Assembly: GCA_016721385.1 (NCBI GenBank)
Contig: JADKIE010000008.1
Coordinates: forward strand, 124,001 to 188,000
Direction of reading: 5' to 3'
Source of the DNA: Chitinophagaceae bacterium
Lineage (GTDB): Bacteria; Bacteroidota; Bacteroidia; Chitinophagales; Chitinophagaceae
Length of the DNA: 64,000 nucleotides
The notes under the pieces were generated by a model. That model made no database searches. It saw only the letters and a list, made by a program, of their open reading frames with translations, and had not been told where the DNA came from. Shown here in pieces: positions 52,202 through 60,864 of the stretch. The first letter of the stretch is position 1; the number at the start of each line of letters is the position of its first letter. The position numbers were made by a program, and so were the translations under genes.

Positions 52202-53281
52202 AAAAAGAATTTTCATATATGGCGGGATAAACGAACCTTGTTTATTTTGCTCGGCATGCCTGTAGTGCAAATAGTAATTTTTGGGTTTGCATTAACCAAC
52301 GAAGTTAAAAATGCAAAAATTGCAGTGCTGGATAATTCAAAAGACGAAGCAACAACTTCGCTAATTGCAGAGTTTAGCAACAGCAGATATTTTGATGTCG
52401 AAAAAAACTTAGTATCGTATAATCAGGTGCAACAAGAATTTAAAAAGGGCAAAATAAAATTAGCCGTAATATTTCCACAAAATTTTAGCCGGGATTTGCA
52501 ACATCTTAATAAAGCACAGGTGCAATTAATTGCCGATGCATCTGATCCTAATGTTGCTAATACCTTAACTGCTTATGCAAATGCTATTATTGCAGATTAT
52601 CAAAACAGCATAACCAATAATCGAAAACTTCCTTATACCATTAACACTGAAATGCGAATGTTGTATAATCCTCAGTTAAAAGGAGCCTACAATTTTGTGC
52701 CGGGTGTAATGGCAATGGTGCTGTTGTTGGTTTGTACAATGATGACCGCTATAACCATAGTAAAAGAAAAGGAGATGGGTACAATGGAAATTATGTTGGT
52801 ATCTCCCATGCGGCCGCAAATTGTAGTAATTGCAAAGGCAGTTCCTTATTTGTTATTATCCATCGTAAATATTATTACCATTTTGTTGTTAAGTGTATTT
52901 GTTTTGGAGTTGCCCATAAATGGAAGCATTACTTTATTAATGCTGGAAAGTATTTTGTTTACGCTGGTTTCACTGTCTTTAGGGTTATTAATTTCAGCAG
53001 CTGTAGCATCGCAGCAAACGGCTATGTTTATAAGTCTGGTAGCATTGTTTTTACCAACGGTTATGCTTAGTGGTTTTATGTTTCCTATCGAAAATATGCC
53101 ATTACCACTTCGTACGGTTTCAAACATTGTGCCGGCAAAATGGTATTACATCATTGTAAAATCTGTAATGATAAAAGGGCTTGGCATTAAGGATATTTGG
53201 AAAGAAACGCTTGTGCTAACAGGTATGCTTATATTCTTTTTAACAATGGCAATCAAAAAATTTAAAATCAGGCTGGCTTGA
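52179..53281 (+). CDS. ABC-2 type permease (YbhS-like), one frame break
   Basis: The ATG at 52179 begins MKQFLAF. One indel near 52200 in an A-run leads to IWRDKRTLFILLGMPVVQIVIFGFAL, the usual first membrane helix. A periplasmic stretch (VLDNSKDEATTSLIAEFSNS...) and five further membrane helices follow, with the conserved VKEKEMGTMEIMLVSPMRP between helices 2 and 3. It pairs with the next permease to form the inner membrane channel. Confidence 0.9.
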
Positions 53282-54396
53282 GAACCATAAAATTTATATT
53301 ACAAAAAGAGTTCAGGCAAATTTTCAGGGACGCATCTATCCTGAGAATGATTTTAATAATGCCCATCATACAATTGGTGGTATTACCCTGGGCAGCCGAT
53401 TACGAAATTAAAAACATTAAGCTGGCTGTTGTAGATCAGGATCGTTCCGAGTATTCACGCCAATTAATTAATAAAATTACGGCATCCGGCTATTTTAATC
53501 TTGCTCATTATTCATCATCTTATAACGAAGCATTACATCAAATAGAAAGCGACAAGGCCGATTTAATATTACAAATACCTATTCAGTTTGAAAAAGAATT
53601 GGTGAAAGAAAACGAGGCAACATTGTTTATGGCAATGAATGCTATTAACGGTGTAAAAGCCAGCTTGGGCGGCACTTATTTACGAACCATCATCCAAAAT
53701 TATAATAAAAATGTACGAACAGAGTGGATACAATTTCCAAGATTTAATCCCGAAACGCAAATTGAAATAGTATCATCCAGTTGGTATAATCCTTTAATGA
53801 ATTACAAATATTTTATGGTTCCGGGCATATTGGTAATTCTGCTTACATTAATAGGGATGAACCTTGCCTCAATCAACATTGTAAAAGAAAAAGAAATTGG
53901 TACTATCGAACAAATAAATGTAACACCAATAAAAAAATATCATTTTATAATTGGCAAACTTATTCCGTTTTGGGTAATGGGTTTGGTAGTATTAACAATA
54001 GGGATAATAATTTCCAGGGTGTTTTATGGTATTATTCCCCTTGGTAGCTTTGTTACTATTTATGTATTTGCCGCCGTGTACTTATTAGCTTTGCTGGGCC
54101 TGGGTTTATTAATATCCACTTATTCTGTAAATCAACAACAAGCCATGTTGCTTTCTTTTTTTATAATGATGATTTTTATTTTGCTTGGGGGGTTATATAC
54201 ATCCATTGATAGTATGCCAGAGTGGGCAAAATGGATTACCCGTTTTAATCCGGTAACTTATTTTATTGAGGTAATGCGTATGGTGGTTTTAAAGGGGAGT
54301 TCTTTAATAGATATAAAATATCATTTACTTAAAATGGTTGCATTTGCAGTTGTGTTTAATAGTTGGGCTATTTTTAGCTATAAAAAACGCTCTTAA
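53278..54396 (+). CDS. ABC-2 type permease (YbhR-like)
   Basis: 372 residues with the same layout as its neighbour: FILQKEFRQIFRDASILRMI at the N-terminus, a periplasmic domain starting VVDQDRSEYSRQLI, the motif IVKEKEIGTIEQINVTPIKK, and five C-terminal membrane helices. It begins with TTG overlapping the stop of the previous permease by four bases (TTGA), indicating coupled translation. Last gene of the efflux operon. Unbroken. Confidence 0.93.
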   Translation: MRTIKFILQKEFRQIFRDASILRMILIMPIIQLVVLPWAADYEIKNIKLAVVDQDRSEYSRQLINKITASGYFNLAHYSSSYNEALHQIESDKADLILQIPIQFEKELVKENEATLFMAMNAINGVKASLGGTYLRTIIQNYNKNVRTEWIQFPRFNPETQIEIVSSSWYNPLMNYKYFMVPGILVILLTLIGMNLASINIVKEKEIGTIEQINVTPIKKYHFIIGKLIPFWVMGLVVLTIGIIISRVFYGIIPLGSFVTIYVFAAVYLLALLGLGLLISTYSVNQQQAMLLSFFIMMIFILLGGLYTSIDSMPEWAKWITRFNPVTYFIEVMRMVVLKGSSLIDIKYHLLKMVAFAVVFNSWAIFSYKKRS

Positions 54397-54513
54397 TTTT
54401 TCATAATGATAAAATAACATCTAATCCCACAAAAATCATATTTCTTTATGACAAAACTCTGCTTATAATATTTTGTATTACCCGATTTTTGCAGTAATAA
54501 AATATATATAAAG

Positions 54514-55809
54514 ATGATTCACCCATTTAGTTATGTTCCGGCAAAAGAGGCTTTATCCATTATACAAAGCGGAATGCGAATATTTGTGCAGGGCGGCGTT
54601 TGTACACCAACGTATTTATTACATGAATTGGCAAAAGAAAAAGACAGGCTTCAAAATGTAGAAGTTGTTGCAATTACTTTAAAAAATGATATCGAAATAG
54701 ATAAACCTGAGTATAGTAACGCATTCCATATTAATTCATTGTTTGTATCGGCACCCATACGCAATGCAGTTGCCGAGGGAAGAGCTGATTTTGTACCCGT
54801 TTTTTTAAGCGATATTCCCGATTTATTTAAAAATAAAATTTTAGAGTTAGATGTAGCCATTGTACAAGTATCTCCCCCGGATGTGCATGGATATTGCTCT
54901 TTAGGCCTTTCGGTAGATGTGGCCAGAGCTGCGGTAGATAGCGCCAAACAAATTATAGCCTTAATTAACCCCTCAATGCCACGTACCCATGGCGATGGTA
55001 TGATACATACTGACAGGTTTGCTAAAATGGTGCTTCACCAATCTGCCTTACCCGAAGAAAGTTATAGCAGTAAAGTAGGCGAAACTGAAATGATCATTGG
55101 TAAAAACATATCTAACCTAATTGACGATGGAAGTACGCTGCAAATGGGCATAGGTACTATACCCGATGCGGTTTTACGCTTTTTAAAAGGCCATAAAAAT
55201 TTGGGAGTGCATACAGAAATGTTAAGCGATGGCATTATTGAACTGGTAGAAAAAGATGTAATAAATAATAAACACAAAGCTATTCATCCCAATAAAAGTG
55301 TAACATCTTTTGCATTGGGTACACAAAAATTATATCAATATGTAAATGATAATCCATCTTTTGCATTTTTAGATATAGATTATGTAAACGATCCACATGT
55401 AATACGGCGTAACCCAAAAGTAGTTGCCATAAACAGCGCCATAGAGGTTGATTTAACCGGACAGGTTTGTGCCGATAGTATAGGTCAATTACAGTTTAGC
55501 GGCATTGGCGGCCAAATGGATTTTATGAGAGGTGCGGCATTAAGCAATGGAGGTAAACCCATTATTGCATTAAACAGTCGTACCAATAAAGGCATTGCCC
55601 GTATTGTACCGCATTTAAAAGAAGGAGCCGGTGTAGTAACTACCCGTGGCCATGTGCATTACGTGGTTACCGAATACGGCGTGGCGTATTTGTTTGGCAA
55701 AAATTTACGCCAAAGGGCAAAAGAGCTAATAAATATTGCACATCCCGACGACAGAGATATGTTAATAAAATATTGTTTTGACAGGTTTAAGATTTTTTTA
55801 ATGGACTAG
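54514..55809 (+). CDS. Acetyl-CoA hydrolase/4-hydroxybutyrate CoA-transferase family protein
   Basis: 431 residues spanning both halves of the family. The N-terminal half contains VQVSPPDVHGYCSLG and the C-terminal half has GIGTIPDAVLRFL, the SFALGTQ and IGGQMDFMRGA motifs, and GAGVVTTRGHVHYVVTEYGVAYLFG. These enzymes move CoA between carboxylic acids such as acetate and butyrate or 4-hydroxybutyrate; the exact acids cannot be read from sequence. The last residues FKIFLMD lie behind a run of seven Ts and may be affected by an indel. Confidence 0.9.
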   Translation: MIHPFSYVPAKEALSIIQSGMRIFVQGGVCTPTYLLHELAKEKDRLQNVEVVAITLKNDIEIDKPEYSNAFHINSLFVSAPIRNAVAEGRADFVPVFLSDIPDLFKNKILELDVAIVQVSPPDVHGYCSLGLSVDVARAAVDSAKQIIALINPSMPRTHGDGMIHTDRFAKMVLHQSALPEESYSSKVGETEMIIGKNISNLIDDGSTLQMGIGTIPDAVLRFLKGHKNLGVHTEMLSDGIIELVEKDVINNKHKAIHPNKSVTSFALGTQKLYQYVNDNPSFAFLDIDYVNDPHVIRRNPKVVAINSAIEVDLTGQVCADSIGQLQFSGIGGQMDFMRGAALSNGGKPIIALNSRTNKGIARIVPHLKEGAGVVTTRGHVHYVVTEYGVAYLFGKNLRQRAKELINIAHPDDRDMLIKYCFDRFKIFLMD

Positions 55810-55859
55810 CGCATACTCTCAAAAAAATTGTTATATTGCTACATCTAAAACAATTGCAT

Positions 55860-56267
55860 ATGATAAAATTTCATGAAATTAAAGTAGGCGATTATGTAAT
55901 AGCTGATAACGATGGCGATAAACAGCAAGGCGAAGTAACCAACCTAAACAGAGACGAAAAACAAGTATGTGTTGATACAGGGGTTCAGGAATTCTGGTAT
56001 AGCCCCGGTCAATTAAGCGCCATACCATTAGATGATGCCCAGTTAGAAAGATTAAAATTTACGCATCAGGAAAATGAAGACGGCACAGTAAAATACATGA
56101 AAGGCGCATTTAGGATGATTGCCCCCCAAAAAGGCGACCTCAGTAAACTTGAAATTTGGTACCGGGATGAAAAAAGGCATATAATGGAACCACTTAATGT
56201 ACATAACCTGCAAAATCACTTTTACGAAATGACAAAAGTGCATTTAAACGAAGAGGATTTTAGTTAA
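55860..56267 (+). CDS. Conserved-looking small cytoplasmic protein, unknown function
   Basis: About 136 residues from the ATG at 55860 (MIKFHEIKVGDYVIADNDG); the frame is open a little further up. The N-terminal 55 residues look like a small SH3-like or KOW-like barrel (VGDYVIADNDGDKQQGEVTNL, FWYSPGQLSAIPL). The C-terminal half has GAFRMIAPQKGDLSKLEIWYRDEKRHI and a final helix with LQNHFYEM. No signal peptide. I do not recognise a named family. Confidence 0.75.
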   Translation: MIKFHEIKVGDYVIADNDGDKQQGEVTNLNRDEKQVCVDTGVQEFWYSPGQLSAIPLDDAQLERLKFTHQENEDGTVKYMKGAFRMIAPQKGDLSKLEIWYRDEKRHIMEPLNVHNLQNHFYEMTKVHLNEEDFS

Positions 56268-56290
56268 ATTGTTATTTATCAATATATTAG

Positions 56291-56314
56291 AGCTACTTTT
56301 TAGTAGCTTTTTTT
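56291..56314 (+). terminator. Terminator before the ribosomal operon
   Basis: AGCTACT and AGTAGCT pair around four Ts, followed by a T-run. Confidence 0.8.
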
Positions 56315-56453
56315 ATTTTTTGTAAATGGCACAATCAAACAAAATTAACTGCTTTTAGAAGCCTCAAAGCATTTTTATAGCCGTTTTTCCCCATTATTAT
56401 TGATTTTGTGGGCAAAAGCCTTAGTTTTTTTAGTAATATTCAAAATTTACTCT

Positions 56454-56461
56454 TACCTTTG
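56454..56461 (+). promoter_or_regulatory. -7 box of the infA operon promoter
   Basis: TACCTTTG is a perfect -7 match 13 bases before the infA start. The -33 element is less clear: the T-run at 56424-56431 would give a 22-base spacer. Confidence 0.6.
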
Positions 56462-56474
56462 CCGTCCGAAAATT

Positions 56475-56693
56475 ATGGCTAAACAAGCACTTATTAAACA
56501 AGATGGTTCCGTAGTAGAGTCTTTAAGCAATGCTATGTTTAAAGTAAAACTAGAAAATGGCCACGAAATATTAGCTACAATTTCCGGAAAAATGCGAATG
56601 CATTACATACGTATTTTACCAGGCGATAAAGTAGGTATTGAAATGAGTCCGTACGATTTAACCAGAGGAAGAATAATATTTAGATATAAATAA
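56475..56693 (+). CDS. infA: Translation initiation factor IF-1
   Basis: 72 residues, the standard length, with the S1-like barrel pattern MFKVKLENGHEILATISGKMRMHYIRILPGDKV and the ending SPYDLTRGRIIFRYK. The ATG at 56475 is chosen because it gives the canonical MAKQALIKQDG start; the frame is open further up. IF-1 occupies the ribosomal A site during initiation. It opens the operon. Confidence 0.97.
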   Translation: MAKQALIKQDGSVVESLSNAMFKVKLENGHEILATISGKMRMHYIRILPGDKVGIEMSPYDLTRGRIIFRYK

Positions 56694-56699
56694 ACAACA

Positions 56700-56816
56700 A
56701 TGAAAGTAAGAACGTCAATTAAAAAGCGTAGTGCCGATTGTAAAATCGTACGTCGTAAAGGCAGATTATACGTAATCAACAAAAAAAATCCTCGTTTTAA
56801 ACAAAAGCAAGGGTAA
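56700..56816 (+). CDS. rpmJ: 50S ribosomal protein bL36
   Basis: A 38-codon gene: MKVRTSIKKRSADCKIVRRKGRLYV and the ending KNPRFKQKQG. This is the usual length. Of the zinc ligands seen in many L36 proteins, only Cys14 is present; other positions are replaced, indicating the zinc-free type. Confidence 0.97.
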   Translation: MKVRTSIKKRSADCKIVRRKGRLYVINKKNPRFKQKQG

Positions 56817-56903
56817 TTATTGGATAGGTAAGATTTAGATATTGAATATTTAACCCTTACACACTCAATCAACAAATAGTAAATAATAAATATTAAATAA
56901 AAT

Positions 56904-57281
56904 ATGGCTCGTATTGCCGGTATAGATTTACCAAAAAATAAAAGAGGCGAAATCGGACTTACCTATATCTATGGTATTGGCCCGTCTACAGCTAAATACA
57001 TTTTAACTAAAGCAGGTATTGATACAAGTAAAAAAGTTAATCAATGGAATGATGATGAGCAAACTGCCATCCGTAACATTATTAACAACGAGTTTAAAAC
57101 CGAAGGTGCTTTACGTAGCGAAACGCAAATGAACATTAAGCGTTTGTTGGATATTGCCTGTTACCGTGGTTTACGTCATCGTAAAGGATTGCCTTTACGT
57201 GGCCAACGTACACGTACCAACAGCCGTACTCGTAAGGGTAAGCGTAAAACAGTTGCAGGTAAAAAGAAAGTAACTAAGTAA
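56904..57281 (+). CDS. rpsM: 30S ribosomal protein uS13
   Basis: 125 residues, with ARIAGIDLPKNKRGEIGLTYIYGIG at the start, DIACYRGLRHRKGLPLRGQRTRTNSRTRKG near the end and the Lys-rich tail. It sits at the head of the 30S subunit and contacts the P-site tRNA. Full length and unbroken. Confidence 0.98.
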   Translation: MARIAGIDLPKNKRGEIGLTYIYGIGPSTAKYILTKAGIDTSKKVNQWNDDEQTAIRNIINNEFKTEGALRSETQMNIKRLLDIACYRGLRHRKGLPLRGQRTRTNSRTRKGKRKTVAGKKKVTK

Positions 57282-57435
57282 AATCTTTGATTTATAATTT
57301 TTGAATTTAAATCAAAAATAAAAGAATAAGACTTATATTTTTTTGACTCAACACCAGATAGCTTTAATAAGTCGGCAGGAGGGTTGTTTCAAGCTCAAGT
57401 AATATTGGGTTAAATTTTTTAAAGATTACCTATTA

Positions 57436-57846
57436 ATGGCAAAAGCACAAGGCGGTAAAGCAACAGGAAAAGCAGCCGCAAAAAAAAGAGTAGTAAAGGT
57501 GGATGCTTATGGAGATGCTCATATTGTAGCAAGTTTCAACAACCTTATTATTAGTTTAACCAACAAGCAAGGGCAAGTAATTGCATGGAGCAGCGCTGGT
57601 AAAATGGGTTTCAGAGGTTCTAAAAAGAATACTCCATATGCAGCCCAAATGGCCGCAGCAGATGCAGCAAAAGTTGCTTTGGATGCAGGGTTAAAAAGAG
57701 TGGATGTTTATGTAAAAGGACCAGGTAGCGGCCGTGAAGGTGCTATCCGTTCTCTATCTCAAAATGGTATTGAAATTACCATGATAAAAGACGTAACACC
57801 AATACCACACAATGGTTGCCGTCCTCCTAAAAAGAGAAGAGTTTAA
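57436..57846 (+). CDS. rpsK: 30S ribosomal protein uS11
   Basis: 136 residues: HIVASFNNLIISLTN, GKMGFRGSKKNTPYAAQ, VDVYVKGPGSGREGAIRSL and the ending TPIPHNGCRPPKKRRV. A component of the 30S platform. Unbroken. The 154 bases between rpsM and rpsK hold no recognised element. Confidence 0.98.
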   Translation: MAKAQGGKATGKAAAKKRVVKVDAYGDAHIVASFNNLIISLTNKQGQVIAWSSAGKMGFRGSKKNTPYAAQMAAADAAKVALDAGLKRVDVYVKGPGSGREGAIRSLSQNGIEITMIKDVTPIPHNGCRPPKKRRV

Positions 57847-57869
57847 TCTTTGATTTTTTTTGATGTAAG

Positions 57870-57894
57870 TTCTCCGCTTTAATAAACCGGAGAA
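57870..57894 (+). other. Hairpin between rpsK and rpsD
   Basis: TTCTCCG and CGGAGAA form a 7-base stem around an AT-rich loop of 11. No T-run follows, so it is not a standard terminator; it may be an RNA structure affecting rpsD expression or simply an RNA-processing site. Confidence 0.45.
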
Positions 57895-58034
57895 TCAAAA
57901 GTCAAAAAATCGCAGATAAAATCATAGATCTTAAATTTATAGTATTTCATTTTATTAAAGGGTGCTTAATTGATTTTTACCGTTTTTACTGATTAACGCA
58001 CCGGTACAAAAAAGCGGAAAATGAAAAAATAAAT

Positions 58035-58640
58035 ATGGCACGTTACACAGGCCCAAAAACAAAAATTTCCAGAATTTTTGGCGAACCTATTACCGGTAAT
58101 GGTAAATGGTTAACAAAAAACAGTAACCCTCCGGGACAACATGGCGCTACCCGTAAGCGTAAAACTTTAGGCGAATACGCATTACAATTAAGGGAAAAGC
58201 AAAAAGCTAAGTACACTTATGGTTTGTTGGAAAAACAATTCCGCAGAACATTTGATGAAGCTGCTCGTAGAAAAGGCGTGACGGGTGAAAATCTTATTAA
58301 ATTATTGGAAGCACGTTTGGACAACACTGTTTTCCGTATGGGTATTGCACCAAGCCGTCAGGCCGCTCGTCAATTAGTATCTCACAAACACATTACTGTT
58401 AATGGCGAAGTTCTTAACGTACCTTCTTACAGTTGTAAGCCGGGTGATGTTATTGGCTTAAAAAATAAGAGTGCTGCTAATACTGCAATCACAGGCAACT
58501 TACGTGGAAAAAACCCTAAGTTTAGTTGGGTAGATTGGAGCGAAGGCGAACAAAAAGGTACTTTTATTACATATCCGGAAAGAGAGAGCGTTCCTGAAAA
58601 TATTAAGGAGCAATTGATTGTGGAATTGTACAGCAAGTAA
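58035..58640 (+). CDS. rpsD: 30S ribosomal protein uS4
   Basis: 201 residues: ARYTGPKTKISRIFGEPI, an S4 domain around LEARLDNTVFRMGIAPSRQAARQLVSHKHITVNGEVLNVPSY, and the tail ENIKEQLIVELYSK. S4 nucleates 30S assembly. The N-terminal zinc-type Cys residues are absent. Unbroken. Confidence 0.98.
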   Translation: MARYTGPKTKISRIFGEPITGNGKWLTKNSNPPGQHGATRKRKTLGEYALQLREKQKAKYTYGLLEKQFRRTFDEAARRKGVTGENLIKLLEARLDNTVFRMGIAPSRQAARQLVSHKHITVNGEVLNVPSYSCKPGDVIGLKNKSAANTAITGNLRGKNPKFSWVDWSEGEQKGTFITYPERESVPENIKEQLIVELYSK

Positions 58641-58675
58641 TTAGTACTTAGTACTTAGTACACGGTACTTTGTAC
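58641..58675. repeat. Period-7 repeat between rpsD and rpoA
   Basis: TTAGTAC, TTAGTAC, TTAGTAC, ACGGTAC and TTTGTAC follow the rpsD stop directly. GTAC in every unit makes the tract partly self-complementary. Confidence 0.87.
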
Positions 58676-58706
58676 TCATTAAAAAACAAAAAAATAATAA
58701 TTTAAT

Positions 58707-59701
58707 ATGGGAATTTTAAATTTTGTAAAACCCGATAAAATTGTTCTTCAAAAAGCAACTGATTTTGAAGCCCAGTTTGAATTTCGTCCGCTAGAACCTG
58801 GTTATGGTGTAACCATTGGTAACGCTTTACGCAGAGTGTTATTAAATTCGTTGGAAGGTTATGCAATTGTAGGAATTAACATTGCAGGTGCCGATCATGA
58901 GTTTGCTACCATTAAAGGTATTACCGAAGACGTAACCGAAATTATTTTAAACCTTAAACAAGTTCGTTTAAAGCGTAAAGTAGAAGGCGAAGTAGGAACA
59001 GAAAAAATAACGTTATCTATTAAAAATAAAACCGAGTTTACTGCGGCAATGATTGGCGAAGCTTCTCCATCATTTGAAGTAATGAAACCCGAGTTACTTA
59101 TTTGCACAATGGATAACAGTGCAAATTAGATATTGAAATTACTGTAAACAAAGGAAGAGGTTATGTTCCTGCAGAAGAAAATAAAGAAAAGAGTTCTCAT
59201 TTTGGATATGTTCCTGTTGATGCTATTTACACTCCTATAAAGAATGTAAAATACTCTATAGAAAATACAAGGGTAGAACAACGTACCGATTTTGAAAAGT
59301 TAATTATGGAAGTTAACACAGATGGTACCATTCATCCCGAAGAAGCTGTGAAGCAAGCCAGCCGTATCTTAATTCAACACTTAATGATTATCACTGATGA
59401 AAACATCACTTTTGATAATAAGGAAGAAAAGAAAGAAGATTTAGTAGATGAACAAACTTTACAATTGCGTAAAGTGTTAAAAACACCGTTAGAAGATTTA
59501 GATCTTTCTGTACGTGCCTTTAACTGTTTAAAAGCGGCTAAAATTAATTCATTAAGCGAATTAGTTCAGTACGAGCAGGAAGATTTGATGAAGTTTAGAA
59601 ACTTTGGTCAAAAATCTTTAAGTGAAATTGAGCAAGTACTTAACGAAAGAGGTTTAGGCTTTGGAATGGATTTAGGTAAGTTGAAATTGGATGATGAATA
59701 A
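58707..59701 (+). CDS. rpoA: RNA polymerase alpha subunit, one frame break
   Basis: The N-terminal assembly domain reads QFEFRPLEPGYGVTIGNALRRVLL, GYAIVGINIAGADHEF and ITEDVTEIILNLKQVRLK. One missing T at about 59127 interrupts it at MDNSAN; the next frame continues DIEITVNKGRGYVPAEEN. The C-terminal domain (LDLSVRAFNCLKAAKINSLSELV, FRNFGQKSLSEIEQVL) binds DNA and regulators. About 331 residues, the normal length. As rpoA cannot be lost, this break is strong evidence for a sequencing or assembly indel. Confidence 0.97.
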
Positions 59702-59703
59702 AA

Positions 59704-59731
59704 ATGCAATTTGCAATAAGCAATAATTATA
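59704..59731. repeat. Period-7 repeat between rpoA and rplQ
   Basis: ATGCAAT, TTGCAAT, AAGCAAT and AATTATA follow the rpoA stop. The register is clear for three units and then decays. Confidence 0.7.
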
Positions 59732-59787
59732 TAACAAGTACCTCACAAATCCTGACACGGTGTGAGGGAATCTAAAACAAAAACGTC

Positions 59788-60627
59788 ATGCGTCACGGAG
59801 ACAAACAAAACAATTTAAGCAGAACAGCCTCTCACAGAAAGGCATTATTAATGAATTTGGGTTGCCAGTTAATTACTTACAAACGTATTACCACTACTTT
59901 AGCCAAGGCCAAAGCTTTGCGTACTTACATTGAACCATTAATCACTAAAACCAAAGCCAATGAAAGCAAAGAAGCTATCATGCACAATCACCGTATTGTA
60001 TTTAGCTACTTGAATGATAAAGCTGCTGTAAAAGAATTATTTACAGTAGTTGCACCAAAAGTTGCTGCAAGACCAGGCGGTTATACACGTATAATAAAAT
60101 TAGGTGCAAGGGTTGGTGATAATGCCGAAATTGCTATGATTGAGTTGGTTGATTTCAACGAAATTTATGGTAAAGGTATTTCTCCTGCAACTGCCGAGCC
60201 TGCTAAGAAAACTCGTAGAAGCGGAGGTAAATCTAAAGCTGCTGCAACAGAAACTACTGATGAAGTTGCTGCTGCACCTGCACCAAAGGCTGCTAAAGCT
60301 CCAAAAGCTAAAGCTGCTGTAGAAGCAACACCAGCTGTTGAAGAAACAGCACCTGTTGTAACTAAGGCATCTGCCGATGATTTAGTAATTATTGAAGGTA
60401 TTGGTCCTAAAGCTGCTGAGGTATTAGTAGCTGCAGGCATTACTACTTTTGTTGAATTAGCCAATACTCCTGCCGAAAAAGTTAAGGAAATTTTGATGGC
60501 TACCGATGCAAAAGTTGGTCATTTAGACCCAACAACTTGGGCACAACAAGCTCAATTAGCTGCGGATGGTAAAATGGATGAATTAAAAGAGTTACAAGAT
60601 CAATTAAAAGGTGGTAGAGCCGAATAA
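59788..60627 (+). CDS. rplQ: 50S ribosomal protein bL17 with C-terminal helix-hairpin-helix extension
   Basis: The L17 domain fills residues 1-125 (MRHGDKQNNLSRTASHRKAL, TTTLAKAKALRTYIEPLIT, RPGGYTRIIKLGARVGDNAEIAMIELV). Residues 130-195 are an Ala/Lys/Pro/Thr-rich linker. Residues 196-279 contain a helix-hairpin-helix-like motif (LVIIEGIGPKAAEVLVAAGITTF) and then DPTTWAQQAQLAADGKMDELKELQ. E. coli L17 has about 127 residues, so more than half of this protein is extra. The extension should protrude from the large subunit near the tunnel exit and may bind RNA or DNA; that is inference. Last gene of the operon, with a terminator after it. Confidence 0.95.
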   Translation: MRHGDKQNNLSRTASHRKALLMNLGCQLITYKRITTTLAKAKALRTYIEPLITKTKANESKEAIMHNHRIVFSYLNDKAAVKELFTVVAPKVAARPGGYTRIIKLGARVGDNAEIAMIELVDFNEIYGKGISPATAEPAKKTRRSGGKSKAAATETTDEVAAAPAPKAAKAPKAKAAVEATPAVEETAPVVTKASADDLVIIEGIGPKAAEVLVAAGITTFVELANTPAEKVKEILMATDAKVGHLDPTTWAQQAQLAADGKMDELKELQDQLKGGRAE

Positions 60628-60647
60628 TTAACTTGAAAATTTATATA

Positions 60648-60677
60648 AGCCTCGATATTTTATCGGGGCTTTTTTTA
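60648..60677 (+). terminator. Terminator of the ribosomal operon
   Basis: AGCCTCGATA pairs with TATCGGGGCT (two G-U pairs) around TTT, followed by seven Ts. Confidence 0.9.
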
Positions 60678-60864
60678 TTGTATACTAACAAGCGATGATA
60701 TCTTTTTTAAACGATATCATCTATAAATATGTAACTGTTCATTTTTTTAGGTTTAATTAAATGTGCATTTTTATTAAATAACTTTTGCGTAGGGCATTTT
60801 ATGTGAAAAATTATTTTACAACAAATGCTGTAGAAGTGTTTTCTTTGCAAAACTTCTTTATTTA

